Assembly (NCBI GenBank): GCA_007119795.1
Contig: SKOZ01000027.1
Span: 1 to 23,111 of the forward strand
Direction of reading: 5' to 3'
From: Planctomycetales bacterium
GTDB taxonomy: Bacteria > Planctomycetota > Planctomycetia > Pirellulales > Thermoguttaceae
DNA: 23,111 nt
Numbering within the stretch: position 1 is the stretch's first letter; each line of letters begins with the position of its first letter. The notes beneath the pieces are model-generated. The model did no database searches and had not been told where the DNA came from. It worked only from the letters and a program-made list of their open reading frames with translations. Shown one piece after another: positions 1-7,520 of this stretch. The position numbers were made by a program, and so were the translations under genes.

Positions 1-263
1 CTGGCCCGGCATTCGACGATTACGCTGACGATGGACCGGTACAGCCATGTGCTCGATGGCCAGAAGAAGGATGCCCTGGAGAGTCTCCCGCCGGTGGGGA
101 GTGGACACCAAAGTGGACACCAGCCGTTGTCTCGCCCTGTCCCTGATGTGCCCCAATCTGTCACAATGGGGGGCATGAATCCCTACTTGTCTCCGCCGAC
201 GCAAGTCTTTTTCGCGTCAGAGGTTGGCTTCAGTTGTCCCGACCTGTCGCCCCGTGCCCCGAG
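1..263 (+). CDS. Tyrosine recombinase/phage-type integrase, C-terminal end (partial)
   Basis: This is the last part of a site-specific tyrosine recombinase that begins left of the window. Frame 1 opens with LARHSTITLTMDRYSHV, the usual end of the catalytic domain: a box-II His (here in ARHS) followed about ten residues later by the nucleophilic Tyr in MDRYSH. Recognisable homology stops near base 100, after LESLPP. Beyond that the frame holds a short repeated word (SGHQSGHQ) and then stays open, with no stop, through the antisense strand of the adjacent tRNA gene and on to 1158. I ended the feature before the tRNA because the true stop cannot be placed. The gene points at the 3' end of the tRNA, the common arrangement for an element that integrated there. 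Confidence is high for the family and low for the end coordinate. Confidence 0.7.
100..122. repeat. Short direct repeat, 11 bp x 2
   Basis: AGTGGACACCA occurs at 100-110 and again at 112-122, separated by one base. It lies in the low-homology tail of the integrase frame and encodes the repeated word SGHQ. I recall planctomycete integrases ending in similar short duplicated words, so it may be a recombination or accessory site, but no function can be shown here. Confidence 0.5.
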
Positions 264-337
264 CACGCCCGACAGGATTCGAACCTGTAACCTGCGGATT
301 AGAAGTCCGCTGCTCTATCCGATTGAGCTACGGGCGC
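264..337 (-). tRNA. tRNA-Arg (anticodon TCT)
   Basis: Read on the minus strand, the 74 bases fold as a complete tRNA. The acceptor stem is GCGCCCG pairing with CGGGCGT (one G-U at the end), and the discriminator base is G. The D arm is GCTC...GAGC. The anticodon stem GCGGA/TCCGC carries loop CTTCTAA, giving anticodon TCT, which reads AGA. The T arm is ACAGG-TTCGAAT-CCTGT. CCA is not encoded: the bases after the discriminator are CTC. Its 3' end faces the integrase remnant, so it probably served as the attachment site. Confidence 0.95.
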
Positions 338-684
338 AATATGTTGGCCGGCAAGGACTTACAACCGTGGTTTCAATCTCTCCCAAGCAGTCGGGACAAC
401 CGAACCCGCCATACAGGGTGTTAGAGACACCCCATCGTTCCCAAATCATGATACCGCATCCTCCCCATCGATGCGACGCCGCGAATCATGGAACTATTGA
501 ACCGCAGTGCGGTTTCGTGTACCCTCTGGCCGCCGCTGGGGGGATTGTCGTGCCGCCAGTGCCGTGCTCCGGGTGCATCGGGGAGGAGAAAGTGGTCTCG
601 GGCGCGGTGGCGAAGGCGGCTTGGCGAGGACCGGGGATGGAAAGGCCGTCCCGCGGAGTGGGGAGAAGGGAATCGAGCCGGCTG
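338..684. other. Gene-free stretch between tRNA and next gene
   Basis: I see no supported gene here. It should hold the tRNA promoter (minus strand) and that of the gene starting at 685, but no convincing -35/-10 pair was found. A small perfect inverted repeat, AACCGC-AGT-GCGGTT, lies at 500-514. The long minus-strand frame crossing this region is a by-product of base composition. Confidence 0.5.
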
Positions 685-1158
685 ATGGACTACGAAATCC
701 AGCGCTGCACCCGCCGCTGCGCGGCGAGCGACCGCAATCTGGTGCCGGGAGAGACCTACTACTCGGCGATGGTTGCCGAGGGTGGGGCGATGCGCCGCTT
801 GGACTACGCCGCCGAGAACTGGAGCGGTCCGCCGGCGGGGGCGTTGGCCTGGTGGAGGTCGCAGCTTCCCCTCCGCGCCGAGGGGCAGAAGCGCTGGGCC
901 CCGAACGACGCCATGCTGCGCTTCTTCGAGGAGCTCGCCGAGGCCCCGGAGAAGGCGGACGTGCGCTACGTCCTGGCGCTCCTGCTGGTGCGGCGGCGCG
1001 TGTTGCGGATCGAGGAGAGCGACGCGGCTCCCCAGGGAGCGCCGAGCCTGGTTCTCTTCTGCCCGCGGAACGACACCACCTATACCGTAGCCGCGGCGGC
1101 GCCCACGGCAGAGCGGATCGAGGCGATCGAAGAGGAGCTGGCCGGGCTGCTCCAGTAG
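685..1158 (+). CDS. Conserved hypothetical protein with N-terminal Cys pair
   Basis: This 157-residue protein starts MDYEIQRCTRRCAASDRNL and continues with PGETYYSAMV. I associate this N-terminus (C-x3-C followed by a 'PGETYYS' turn) with a planctomycete-restricted hypothetical family. Cys8 and Cys12 could be half of a metal site, but no second pair is present. The middle is acidic and helical (AMLRFFEELAEAPEKADVRYVLALLLVRRRVLRI), and the protein ends in a helix with EAIEEELAGLL. There is no signal peptide or membrane segment, so it is probably cytoplasmic. The ATG at 685 was chosen because sequence before it looks non-coding, although the frame stays open upstream. A purine-rich GGGGAGAAGGG lies about 14 bases before it, which is a weak ribosome site. 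The next gene follows after 69 bases on the same strand. Function is unknown. Confidence 0.7.
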   Translation: MDYEIQRCTRRCAASDRNLVPGETYYSAMVAEGGAMRRLDYAAENWSGPPAGALAWWRSQLPLRAEGQKRWAPNDAMLRFFEELAEAPEKADVRYVLALLLVRRRVLRIEESDAAPQGAPSLVLFCPRNDTTYTVAAAAPTAERIEAIEEELAGLLQ

Positions 1159-1227
1159 GCGGCCCGCGGCGAGCCACCGGCGAGAAGCGGCGTGCGGCGG
1201 AGGGAACCGCCGCGAGAGGTGAGAGCC

Positions 1228-2244
1228 ATGGATGGAAAAACCTTGCGGGTCTTGCTGGGCATCGCTCTGGTCGTGCTCATTTGCAGCGGCGCCCAGTGCC
1301 CGAACATGGTGCAGCCCCACGGACCGCCGCCCCCGCGGGTGCTCTCCCCCACACCGGGACTCGACGAGGTCGTCCAGGCCGTCAACCATCACGCCTCCCA
1401 GGTCCACAACGTCTCGACGAACAACGCCACCCTTTCCGGACCGGGATTCCCCTCGCTGCGAGCCCAACTGGCCTACGAGAAACCGCGGCAGTTCCGCATC
1501 CGGGCGGAAACGGGGCTCACGGGTCCGGAGATCGACCTGGGTAGCAACAACGACCTCTTCTGGGTGTGGATCCGCCGCAACGAGCCGCCGGCTGTCTTCT
1601 TCTGCCGGCACGAAGACTACGCAGTCCACCGCCACCGCATGGCGATGCCCCTCGACCCGGAGATGCTCGTCGAGGTCCTGGGCGTAACGGAGCTGGACCC
1701 GGCGTTGCCCCACCAGGGGCCCTTTCCCCGCCCCGACGGCCGGCTGGAGATCCGCACGATCCGCGAGACGCCCCAGGGACCGGCGACGAAGATCACGCTC
1801 GTCGACGCCTCGAGCGCGCTCGTGGTGGGCCACGCGCTCTTCGGACCCGACGGCACGCTGGTGGCCAGCGCCACGGCCGGCGACCACCGTCGCGATCCGC
1901 TGAGCGGCCTCTACTGGCCGCGGACGATCGACCTCTCGTGCCCACCCGCGCAGTTTGCCCTGCGGGTGGAGATGGACAACGTCCGCATCAACCGCATGGA
2001 GGCCGACCGCGGCGCCCTCTTCGCGGTGCCCCAGTTCGAGAGCTATCCGCTGGTGAATCTCTGCGATCCGAACGCCACGATGGCCCTCCCCCCCGCCGCC
2101 TCCGGCCGGGGGACGCCCCTGGCAGCGGTCGGCGCGCCGCCGGCTCGCGGGCCGGCGCCGCACGACTCCGGACTCGCTCCGCCCCGAGCTCCTGCCGCCT
2201 CCGTGCAACTCTCCCGCAGCCCGCAGAACCGCCTCCGCTACTGA
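1228..2244 (+). CDS. Secreted LolA-like / putative lipoprotein of unknown function
   Basis: A 338-residue exported protein. The N-terminus MDGKTLRVLLGIALVVLICSGAQCPNM is a signal sequence with Cys residues at its end. The fit to a lipobox is poor (residue before the second Cys is Gln), so lipid attachment is uncertain. The body reads like the LolA/LolB-type fold used by exported lipid-handling proteins: a 'YEKPRQFRIRAETGLTG' strand followed by DLGSNNDLFWVWIRRNEPPAVFFCRHED. I recall that segment from planctomycete proteins annotated as lipoproteins. The last 45 or so residues are Pro/Ala-rich and probably disordered. The start is set by AGAGGTGAG about 7 bases before ATG 1228. It may be cotranscribed with the gene at 685. 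Confidence is high that it is a gene and moderate for the fold. Confidence 0.75.
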   Translation: MDGKTLRVLLGIALVVLICSGAQCPNMVQPHGPPPPRVLSPTPGLDEVVQAVNHHASQVHNVSTNNATLSGPGFPSLRAQLAYEKPRQFRIRAETGLTGPEIDLGSNNDLFWVWIRRNEPPAVFFCRHEDYAVHRHRMAMPLDPEMLVEVLGVTELDPALPHQGPFPRPDGRLEIRTIRETPQGPATKITLVDASSALVVGHALFGPDGTLVASATAGDHRRDPLSGLYWPRTIDLSCPPAQFALRVEMDNVRINRMEADRGALFAVPQFESYPLVNLCDPNATMALPPAASGRGTPLAAVGAPPARGPAPHDSGLAPPRAPAASVQLSRSPQNRLRY

Positions 2245-2247
2245 CGC

Positions 2248-2488
2248 CCCCGGATCGTCCTCGTCCCACCGATCGAAGCCCAGCCGTTGAAAGGTCTCGA
2301 TGAGGCGCTCGGGGGCGTAACCGGCGTCGAACCGATCGCCCACCGGGTAGGACTCGGTCACCAACCAGGCGGCGCTCGACGGCCGCCGTGGTGGTGATGT
2401 GGAGCACGTCGTCCTCCATGTACCAGCCCACGCCCAGAACGCGCAGCCGGTTGAGAAGGAGGTAGTTCGACGGCGGCGTGCCCCGCAA
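2248..2488 (-). pseudogene. Frameshifted fragment of a planctomycete secretin-like/pilus-type gene
   Basis: Two minus-strand frames together spell one protein segment. The first, from about 2488 down to 2365, gives LRGTPPSNYLLLNRLRVLGV, then GWYMEDDVLHITTTAAVERRLV. The second, from about 2361 down to 2248, gives TESYPVGDRFDAGYAPERLI, then ETFQRLGFDRWDEDDPG. These match the order of signatures in a family common in planctomycetes (LLxxLgLtY-xxDeVLlITT, then YPVgD, then LIet...WDE..GPG), which I recall as related to secretin-type proteins. The frames change at CTGGTTGGTGACC (2360-2368 region), where an extra four bases resembling a TTGG duplication would explain the shift. Neither end of a full gene is present: it is only about 80 codons long and stops just beyond the preceding gene's stop codon. 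I read it as a decayed remnant. Confidence 0.6.
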
Positions 2489-2718
2489 GCAAATCGGCGG
2501 GCGGTGCCGCCCCGGGGGAGGGCAAGGTTCTACAGGAGTCCGCCGCGTTGCGGGCCGGATTCTCTCCGCGCTTCGGCTCCTCCTCGTCGCTGGAGGTCCT
2601 CGCGACGATCCGCCGGTTCCTTCCCCTGCCGGCAGATCCTCTCGCGCCGCTGCCCCCGGGTTTCCGGGGCGATCGCCGCGGGGCGGCCGCGGGGGGTTCC
2701 GGCAGGCGGCGGGGGGAG

Positions 2719-3171
2719 TCAGTCGGCGGCAGGCGCGCTCCCCGCCGCCGCAACGACGGCGAAGGAGACCCTCCAGACCCCCGCCTCGGCGCAGGCGAGC
2801 AGGATGGGCTCGACGTCGCGATAGGGGACGCGGCGGTCGCTGCGGATGCGGACCTCGAGGTCGCCCTGGGCATGGCGGCTCTCGTAGCCGATCAGCGCGG
2901 CGGCCTTGGCCGTCGTGAGCAGCCGCCCGCCGATCAGGATCCGCCCCTCGGGGCGATCCTCGGGCAGGACGTTGACCACGATCCGCCGCGGCTGGTCTTC
3001 TGCGAGGCGCTGGCCTTCGGTGGCGCTGGGGAGGTCGAGCTCGAGCTGCACCTCCTGCTGGGCGAGGTGGCTGGCGACGAGGAAGAAGACGATGAGCTGG
3101 AAGACGATGTCGATCATCGGCGTCATGTTCATGCCGATGTGGGAACGCGGCCGGTTGGTGACGGCACGCAT
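2719..3171 (-). CDS. exbD: ExbD/TolR-family biopolymer transport protein
   Basis: This 150-residue protein has the ExbD/TolR plan. A short cytoplasmic N-terminus is followed by one membrane helix with the diagnostic MNMTPMIDIVFQLIVFFLVA (about residues 14-33), where Asp21 is the conserved proton-path residue. A periplasmic domain follows, with RIVVNVLPEDR, RILIGG and LEVRIRSDRRVPYRDVEPILLACAEAGV. With ExbB it would form a proton-driven inner-membrane motor that energises a TonB- or Tol-like partner. Its ATG overlaps the stop of exbB (TGATG), so the two are translationally coupled. The C-terminus (AVVAAAGSAPAAD) is a short disordered tail. No TonB or receptor gene is in the window, so the substrate is unknown. 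Confidence 0.92.
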   Translation of the reverse strand: MRAVTNRPRSHIGMNMTPMIDIVFQLIVFFLVASHLAQQEVQLELDLPSATEGQRLAEDQPRRIVVNVLPEDRPEGRILIGGRLLTTAKAAALIGYESRHAQGDLEVRIRSDRRVPYRDVEPILLACAEAGVWRVSFAVVAAAGSAPAAD

Positions 3172-3983
3172 CAGCCGACTCCTCCCACGGGGGGCGGGGC
3201 GGGGACGCGCGGGCGGCTGGCGGCGGGTCGCGCCCGCTTCAGCGGCGCCATGGCGTGCTGGGCGGCATAGGCCACCTCGGCGGTCAGCTCATCGACGCGG
3301 TTGCGGAAGAAGGCAAAGGCGGCCAGCGCGGGGATGGCCACGATGAGCCCTACGATCGTGGTGACCAGGGCCAGGTAGATCCCCTGGGCCAGGTCGGCCG
3401 CCCGGGCCACTCCTTGCGTGCCCGCGACCTCGCGGAAGGCGAGGACCATGCCGATGACCGTTCCCAGCAGCCCGAGCATCGGAGCGATGTTCCCGATCAC
3501 CGAGAGGTACTCGACCTTGCGGAAGAGCCGTGCCGACTGCTCGGCCGTGGCGTCTTCCATGGCCTTCTCCACCGCCTGCCAGCCGGAATCGGACTCCTCC
3601 AAGCCGGCGCCCAGCGTGAAGGCGAGGAAGCTCGGCTGTTCGGCAAGCCGCTGGCGGGCCTGGGCGAGGTGGCCGCCGCCGAGCAGGGCGCGGACGTCCT
3701 CGGCAAGTCCCGGCGGCATGAGCACCGCGGCCCGGATCGTCATGACGTGCTCGATGCACAAGGCCACGGCACCGACCGAGAGGAGGAGGAGGATCAGGCC
3801 GATCCAGCCGCTCGCCCGCACGATTTCCCAGAAGCCCTCCGGCCCGCTCGCCTCCTCCGTGCCGGCCGCCGCCTCGCCGGTCGCGGCGGCATCGGGATTG
3901 ACCATCGACTCGGCGCGGGCCAGGGGCCCCGCCGCGCCCGCCAGGGCGAAAACCAGCACCAAGACCACACCGCGCAAGGGCAT
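3171..3983 (-). CDS. exbB: ExbB/TolQ/MotA-family proton channel protein
   Basis: A 270-residue inner-membrane protein. The N-terminus MPLRGVVLVLVFALAGAAGP ending in ARAES looks like a cleavable signal peptide, followed by an Ala/Glu-rich linker to about residue 50. Three membrane helices follow in the MotA/TolQ/ExbB pattern. The first is WIGLILLLLSVGAVALCIEHV (about 60-80). The pair near the C-terminus is IGNIAPMLGLLGTVIGMVLA and GIYLALVTTIVGLIVAIPAL, with the family's G-L-L-G-T-V-x-G-M core. An extended N-terminal exported region is common in planctomycete ExbB proteins. I chose ATG 3983 over the upstream TTG at 3992 because the latter sits too close to the GAGG motif. It overlaps exbD by one base and follows hpnH by 135 bases on the same strand. 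Confidence 0.92.
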   Translation of the reverse strand: MPLRGVVLVLVFALAGAAGPLARAESMVNPDAAATGEAAAGTEEASGPEGFWEIVRASGWIGLILLLLSVGAVALCIEHVMTIRAAVLMPPGLAEDVRALLGGGHLAQARQRLAEQPSFLAFTLGAGLEESDSGWQAVEKAMEDATAEQSARLFRKVEYLSVIGNIAPMLGLLGTVIGMVLAFREVAGTQGVARAADLAQGIYLALVTTIVGLIVAIPALAAFAFFRNRVDELTAEVAYAAQHAMAPLKRARPAASRPRVPAPPPVGGVG

Positions 3984-4118
3984 CTCTCGCAAGACCTCAA
4001 CTCCCCCGGTACCGGGCGCCGGCTCGGGAACGAACGTAGGGTGGAACAGAAAGCGTATACCTCTATCCTAACGGCATTTGCGGCGAAGGCTCAAGGAGGC
4101 TCCGCTCCCCGGCCGGTC

Positions 4119-5138
4119 TCACCCCATCTGCCAGACGGCCATCCGCAGCATCTGGCGGACGCTCGCCTGGGCCTCGAGTACGGCGGCGGGCTCGAACCCG
4201 CAGTGGACCTTGCAGTCGGCACACCGCCGATCGTTCCCGGGGCCGAGGGCCTCCCAGTCGGTGGCCTCGACCAGTTCGCGGTAGCTGGCGTAATGGGCGT
4301 CGGTGATCAGGTAACAGGGGCCCTTCCAGCCGCGGATGTTCCGCGTGGGGTTGGCCCAGGCGGCACAGGAGAGCTCCCGCTCCCCGGCCAGGAATTCGAG
4401 GTACGGGGGCGTGCTCGCCAGGCGGTAGGGGCGCAGCAGCGGGCGGGCCGCTCGGAACTTGGCCTCGATCTCCTCGCGCGTCATGAAGATCGCATCGGCT
4501 TCCGAAGGAGTCTCGCCACGCACGGCGGCGTATCCGTAGGCCGGCGAGATCAGCAGGCCGTCGACGCCGAGCTGCGTGAGGTACTCGAAGAGGACCGCCA
4601 CCTCATGCATGTCGGTGGTGCGGTAGACCGTCGTGTTCGTACAGACGTGAAAGCCGGCCGCCTTGGCGGCGCGGATCCCCTCGGTGGCCCGGGCGAAGAC
4701 CCCCTGGCGTTCCACGGCGGCATCGTGCGTGGCCTCCATGCCGTCGAGGTGGACGTTGATCGAGAGGCGGCTGCTGGGGCGGAATGCGGGGAGCTTCTTC
4801 GCCAGGGCGGTGCCGTTGGTGCAGAGGTAGACGTGCCGGCCAAGCCCGGTGATCTCCGCGACGAGCTCTTCGATGCCCGGGTAGATGAGCGGCTCGCCGC
4901 CGCAGATGCTCACCACCGGGGCGCCGCACTCCTCGACCGCTGCCAGGCACTCGTCGATCGAGAGCCGCGCCCGGATCGAGGTGGAGTACTCGCGGATCCG
5001 CCCGCAGCCGCTGCACGCCAGGTTGCAGGCATGGAGCGGCTCGAGCATGAGCACCAGGGGAAAGCGCGTTTCGCCCGAGAGCCGCCTGCGGAGGAGATAG
5101 CCGGCCATCGAGCGGGTTAGCGAGAGGGGAAATCGCAT
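4119..5138 (-). CDS. hpnH: HpnH-type radical SAM enzyme (adenosyl-hopene formation)
   Basis: This 339-residue protein matches HpnH, which in hopanoid producers joins a 5'-deoxyadenosyl group to diploptene, the first step of extended (C35) hopanoid side chains. The N-terminus carries LVLMLEPLHACNLACSGCGR, with the Fe-S cluster ligands Cys38, Cys42 and Cys45 in a C-x3-C-x2-C motif. ICGGEPLIYPGIEELVAEI (GGEP at about 80-83) is the SAM-contacting motif. LSINVHLDGMEATHD is typical of the barrel. The C-terminal NDRRCADCKVHCGFEPAAV supplies further cysteines. It lies 195 bases downstream of the squalene-hopene cyclase gene on the same strand, which supports the assignment. No good ribosome site precedes ATG 5138, but the sequence from MRFPLSLTRSMAGYLLRRRL onward looks native. 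A possible -10 (TATACA, 5202-5207) lies upstream. Confidence 0.9.
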   Translation of the reverse strand: MRFPLSLTRSMAGYLLRRRLSGETRFPLVLMLEPLHACNLACSGCGRIREYSTSIRARLSIDECLAAVEECGAPVVSICGGEPLIYPGIEELVAEITGLGRHVYLCTNGTALAKKLPAFRPSSRLSINVHLDGMEATHDAAVERQGVFARATEGIRAAKAAGFHVCTNTTVYRTTDMHEVAVLFEYLTQLGVDGLLISPAYGYAAVRGETPSEADAIFMTREEIEAKFRAARPLLRPYRLASTPPYLEFLAGERELSCAAWANPTRNIRGWKGPCYLITDAHYASYRELVEATDWEALGPGNDRRCADCKVHCGFEPAAVLEAQASVRQMLRMAVWQMG

Positions 5139-5333
5139 GGCGCCAGGGGGGGTGGGGGGAGCGCTTCGGGACGGAAAAAGCGACCTGCAAATACCCGGGT
5201 TTGTATAGAATTCAAGGTGGAGGCAGAGAATCCGTCATTGTCCGGCGAGAACCGGGAACCCTTGCTCTTGCGCGTTTCAGCTGCGAATCCATTCGCGTTC
5301 CGTTTGCACCCTTTGCCCATCCAACTCGACGCT

Positions 5334-7520
5334 TCATCCGCCCGCGGCGCGGCGGCGCGGGGGTACGAGCACTTCGTCTTCGTCCGGAGACACGACGGAA
5401 AGCCGCGGCGGATCGGCCTGGACGACCGTGGCGCCGGCGCATTGGGCCCAGAGGGACAAGGCCATGAGGGGAAAATAGATCGGGTAATAGTGGTAGCGGA
5501 GGTAGAAGACGCGGGGGAAGCCGGTGCCGGTGAACTCGGGCTCGTCCCAGCCGCCGTCGTCGCGCTGGCTATCGACCAGGAAACGAACGCCGCGGGCTAC
5601 CGCGGGATGGTCTTGCATCCCCGCGGCGAGCAGACCCATCACGGCCCAGGCCGTCTGCGAGGCGGTTACCGGCCCCTGGCCCCGGAGCCGGGGGTCTTCG
5701 TAGCTGTCGGCCGACTCCCCCCAGCCGCCGCAGGGCTGCTGGTAGGCGAGGAGCCACTGGGCCCCGGCTACCACGGCCGGGTCGTCGTTGGGGACGCCCA
5801 CGGCGATCAAGCCGGAAAGGACCTCCCAGGTGCCGTAGACGTAGTTCACGCCCCAGCGGCCGAACCAGCTCCCGTCGGGTTCCTGGGCCCGGCGGAGGAA
5901 GGCCACGGCGCGGTCCACGGTGGGGTCGCCGATACGGAAACCGAGGTGGCCCAGACCCTCCAGCACGCGCCCGGTGAGATCGGGGGTGCTCGGATCGATC
6001 ATGGCGTTGTGGTCGGCGAAAGGGACGTAGCAGAGGAAACGGCGGTTGTTGTTGCGATCGAAGGCGCCCCAGCCCCCGTCGCGGTTCTGCATGGCCTTCA
6101 GCCAGCCCACGCCCCGGCGGATGGCATCGTGGATGCGGGCCAGACGTTCCACTTCCGCGGAACCGTCGGAGAAGTCGGGGGACTCGTCCTCACTGGGGGC
6201 CAGCCGCAACTCGGGCACCGGGGCCTGGGCGCCCCCCTCTTCGCCCCTGACGTGGTCGCGGAGAGCCATCAGGACCATCGCCGTATCGTCGTTGTCGGGG
6301 TAGTAGGCGTTGGCGAACTCGAAGCACCAGCCGCCCGGCTCGGCGGCGACCGTCTCCGACCAGTCGCCCCGGTCGGTGATCTGGCGGTCGAGGAGCCAAT
6401 CGACGGCACGGGTCACGGCGGGGTTGTCGCGGCGGATGCCCCCGGCGAGCAGGGCGCGCAGGGAGATGGCGGTGTCCCAGACGGGGGACTTGCAGGGCTG
6501 CAGCCGCCGCGAGGTCCGCTGGGGGTCGGCGACGACGAGGGCCTCGAGTTGGCGGTGGCACTCGGCCACGGCCGGGTGCTCGTCCTCGTAGCCCAGGGCC
6601 TTGAGGCCCACGATGCTCCAGACGATCGGCGGGAAGATGGCCCCCAGCCCGTCGCTCCGCTCGAAGCGCCGCAGCATCCAGTCGACGGCGGCGCGGATGG
6701 CGCGCCGCCGCAGGGGATTGTTCCCCATGCCCTGGTAGCCCTTCAGCGCCCGGTCGACGCCCCGGAAGAAGCGGTCCCAACTGAACAAGCCGGTGCCGCC
6801 AGGCAGCCCCTTGCAGCGGAGCGCCGGCCAGTCGGCGGGTTCCTTGAGGAACAGTTCGTGGATGCTACGCTGGCGGTCGATCACCCGCACGGGCCGCAGG
6901 GCGGAGACGATCGACAGCGGCACGATGATCGTCCGCGACCAGGAGCTGACGGCATAGAGGTTGATGGGAAACCACTTCGGCAGCAGCACGGCCTCGGGGG
7001 GGACCGCAGGACACTGGTCGTAGGATATCTGGCCGAGCATGGCCAGGTAGAAGCGGGTGAAGCTGTTCACCGCGTCGGCCCCCCCATGGGCGAGGATGGC
7101 GGAGCGGGCGCGCTGCATCGCTTCGGACGAAGGGTCGTGTCCGGTAAGCTTCAGGGCGAAGTAGGCCTTGACGCTGCCGCTGATCTCGACGCCCCCGCCG
7201 GGATACATCGCCCAGCCGCCGCCGGGGAGCTGCTGCTCGAGGAGGTATTCGGCGGCGCGGCGGGCCTCGTTGGAGTTCTCCCGGCCGAGGAAGGCCAAGA
7301 GGAGAATGTACTCACTCTCCAGAAGGGTATCGCCCTCCAGTTCGGCCACCCAATGGCCGTCGTCATGCTGGCGGTCGAGGAGCCAGCGGCGGGTACGCGT
7401 GATGGCTCGGCGAACCGGGGCGCCCAGACGTCCCCCCGAGGGCGCTTCGGCGGGCAAGGGGGGTGACGGGCAACGAAACCCATCCGTGGGTTGGGGGTGG
7501 TCGAGGCGGTTCATCTTCAT
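5334..7520 (-). CDS. shc: Squalene-hopene cyclase
   Basis: A 728-residue class II triterpene cyclase that would cyclise squalene to hopene at the membrane. The acid motif DxDD is present as DNDD in FANAYYPDNDDTAMVLMAL, at about residue 408. Several QW-type repeats are visible: DRQHDDGHWVAELEGD near the N-terminus, LPGGGWAMYPGG, QNRDGGWGAFDRNNN, AQEPDGSWFGRWGVNYVYGT, QQPCGGWGES and SQRDDGGWDEPEFTGTGFP. PFADHNAMIDPSTPDLTGR and FYLRYHYYPIYFPLMAL are typical of the family. It is somewhat longer than the roughly 630-residue bacillary enzymes because of a Pro-rich N-terminus (about 40 residues) and a charged C-terminal tail. The start is uncertain: ATG 7520 is preferred over the in-frame GTG at 7580, and an ATG also lies at 7514. 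hpnH follows it. A related sporulenol- or plant-type cyclase is less likely given the hpnH neighbour. Confidence 0.93.
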   Translation of the reverse strand: MKMNRLDHPQPTDGFRCPSPPLPAEAPSGGRLGAPVRRAITRTRRWLLDRQHDDGHWVAELEGDTLLESEYILLLAFLGRENSNEARRAAEYLLEQQLPGGGWAMYPGGGVEISGSVKAYFALKLTGHDPSSEAMQRARSAILAHGGADAVNSFTRFYLAMLGQISYDQCPAVPPEAVLLPKWFPINLYAVSSWSRTIIVPLSIVSALRPVRVIDRQRSIHELFLKEPADWPALRCKGLPGGTGLFSWDRFFRGVDRALKGYQGMGNNPLRRRAIRAAVDWMLRRFERSDGLGAIFPPIVWSIVGLKALGYEDEHPAVAECHRQLEALVVADPQRTSRRLQPCKSPVWDTAISLRALLAGGIRRDNPAVTRAVDWLLDRQITDRGDWSETVAAEPGGWCFEFANAYYPDNDDTAMVLMALRDHVRGEEGGAQAPVPELRLAPSEDESPDFSDGSAEVERLARIHDAIRRGVGWLKAMQNRDGGWGAFDRNNNRRFLCYVPFADHNAMIDPSTPDLTGRVLEGLGHLGFRIGDPTVDRAVAFLRRAQEPDGSWFGRWGVNYVYGTWEVLSGLIAVGVPNDDPAVVAGAQWLLAYQQPCGGWGESADSYEDPRLRGQGPVTASQTAWAVMGLLAAGMQDHPAVARGVRFLVDSQRDDGGWDEPEFTGTGFPRVFYLRYHYYPIYFPLMALSLWAQCAGATVVQADPPRLSVVSPDEDEVLVPPRRRAAGG

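Noticed and set aside
224..424. Small plus-strand frame containing RARPTGFEPVTCGLEV
   Set aside because: This is a known spurious peptide from the antisense strand of a tRNA gene.
421..2364. Minus-strand open frame of 647 codons
   Set aside because: Apart from the first 40 codons, which belong to the decayed gene, it is Arg/Ala/Gly-rich sequence antisense to two real genes.
3255..5120. Plus-strand open frame of 621 codons
   Set aside because: It lies opposite exbB and hpnH, both with clear family motifs, and its translation has no recognisable domain.
5202..5207. TATACA as a -10 element for hpnH
   Set aside because: The hexamer is good, but the sequence 17 bases upstream (TTCTCT) is a poor -35, so I did not list it as a promoter.
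5217..7466. Plus-strand open frame of 749 codons
   Set aside because: It is wholly antisense to the squalene-hopene cyclase and results from high GC at third codon positions.
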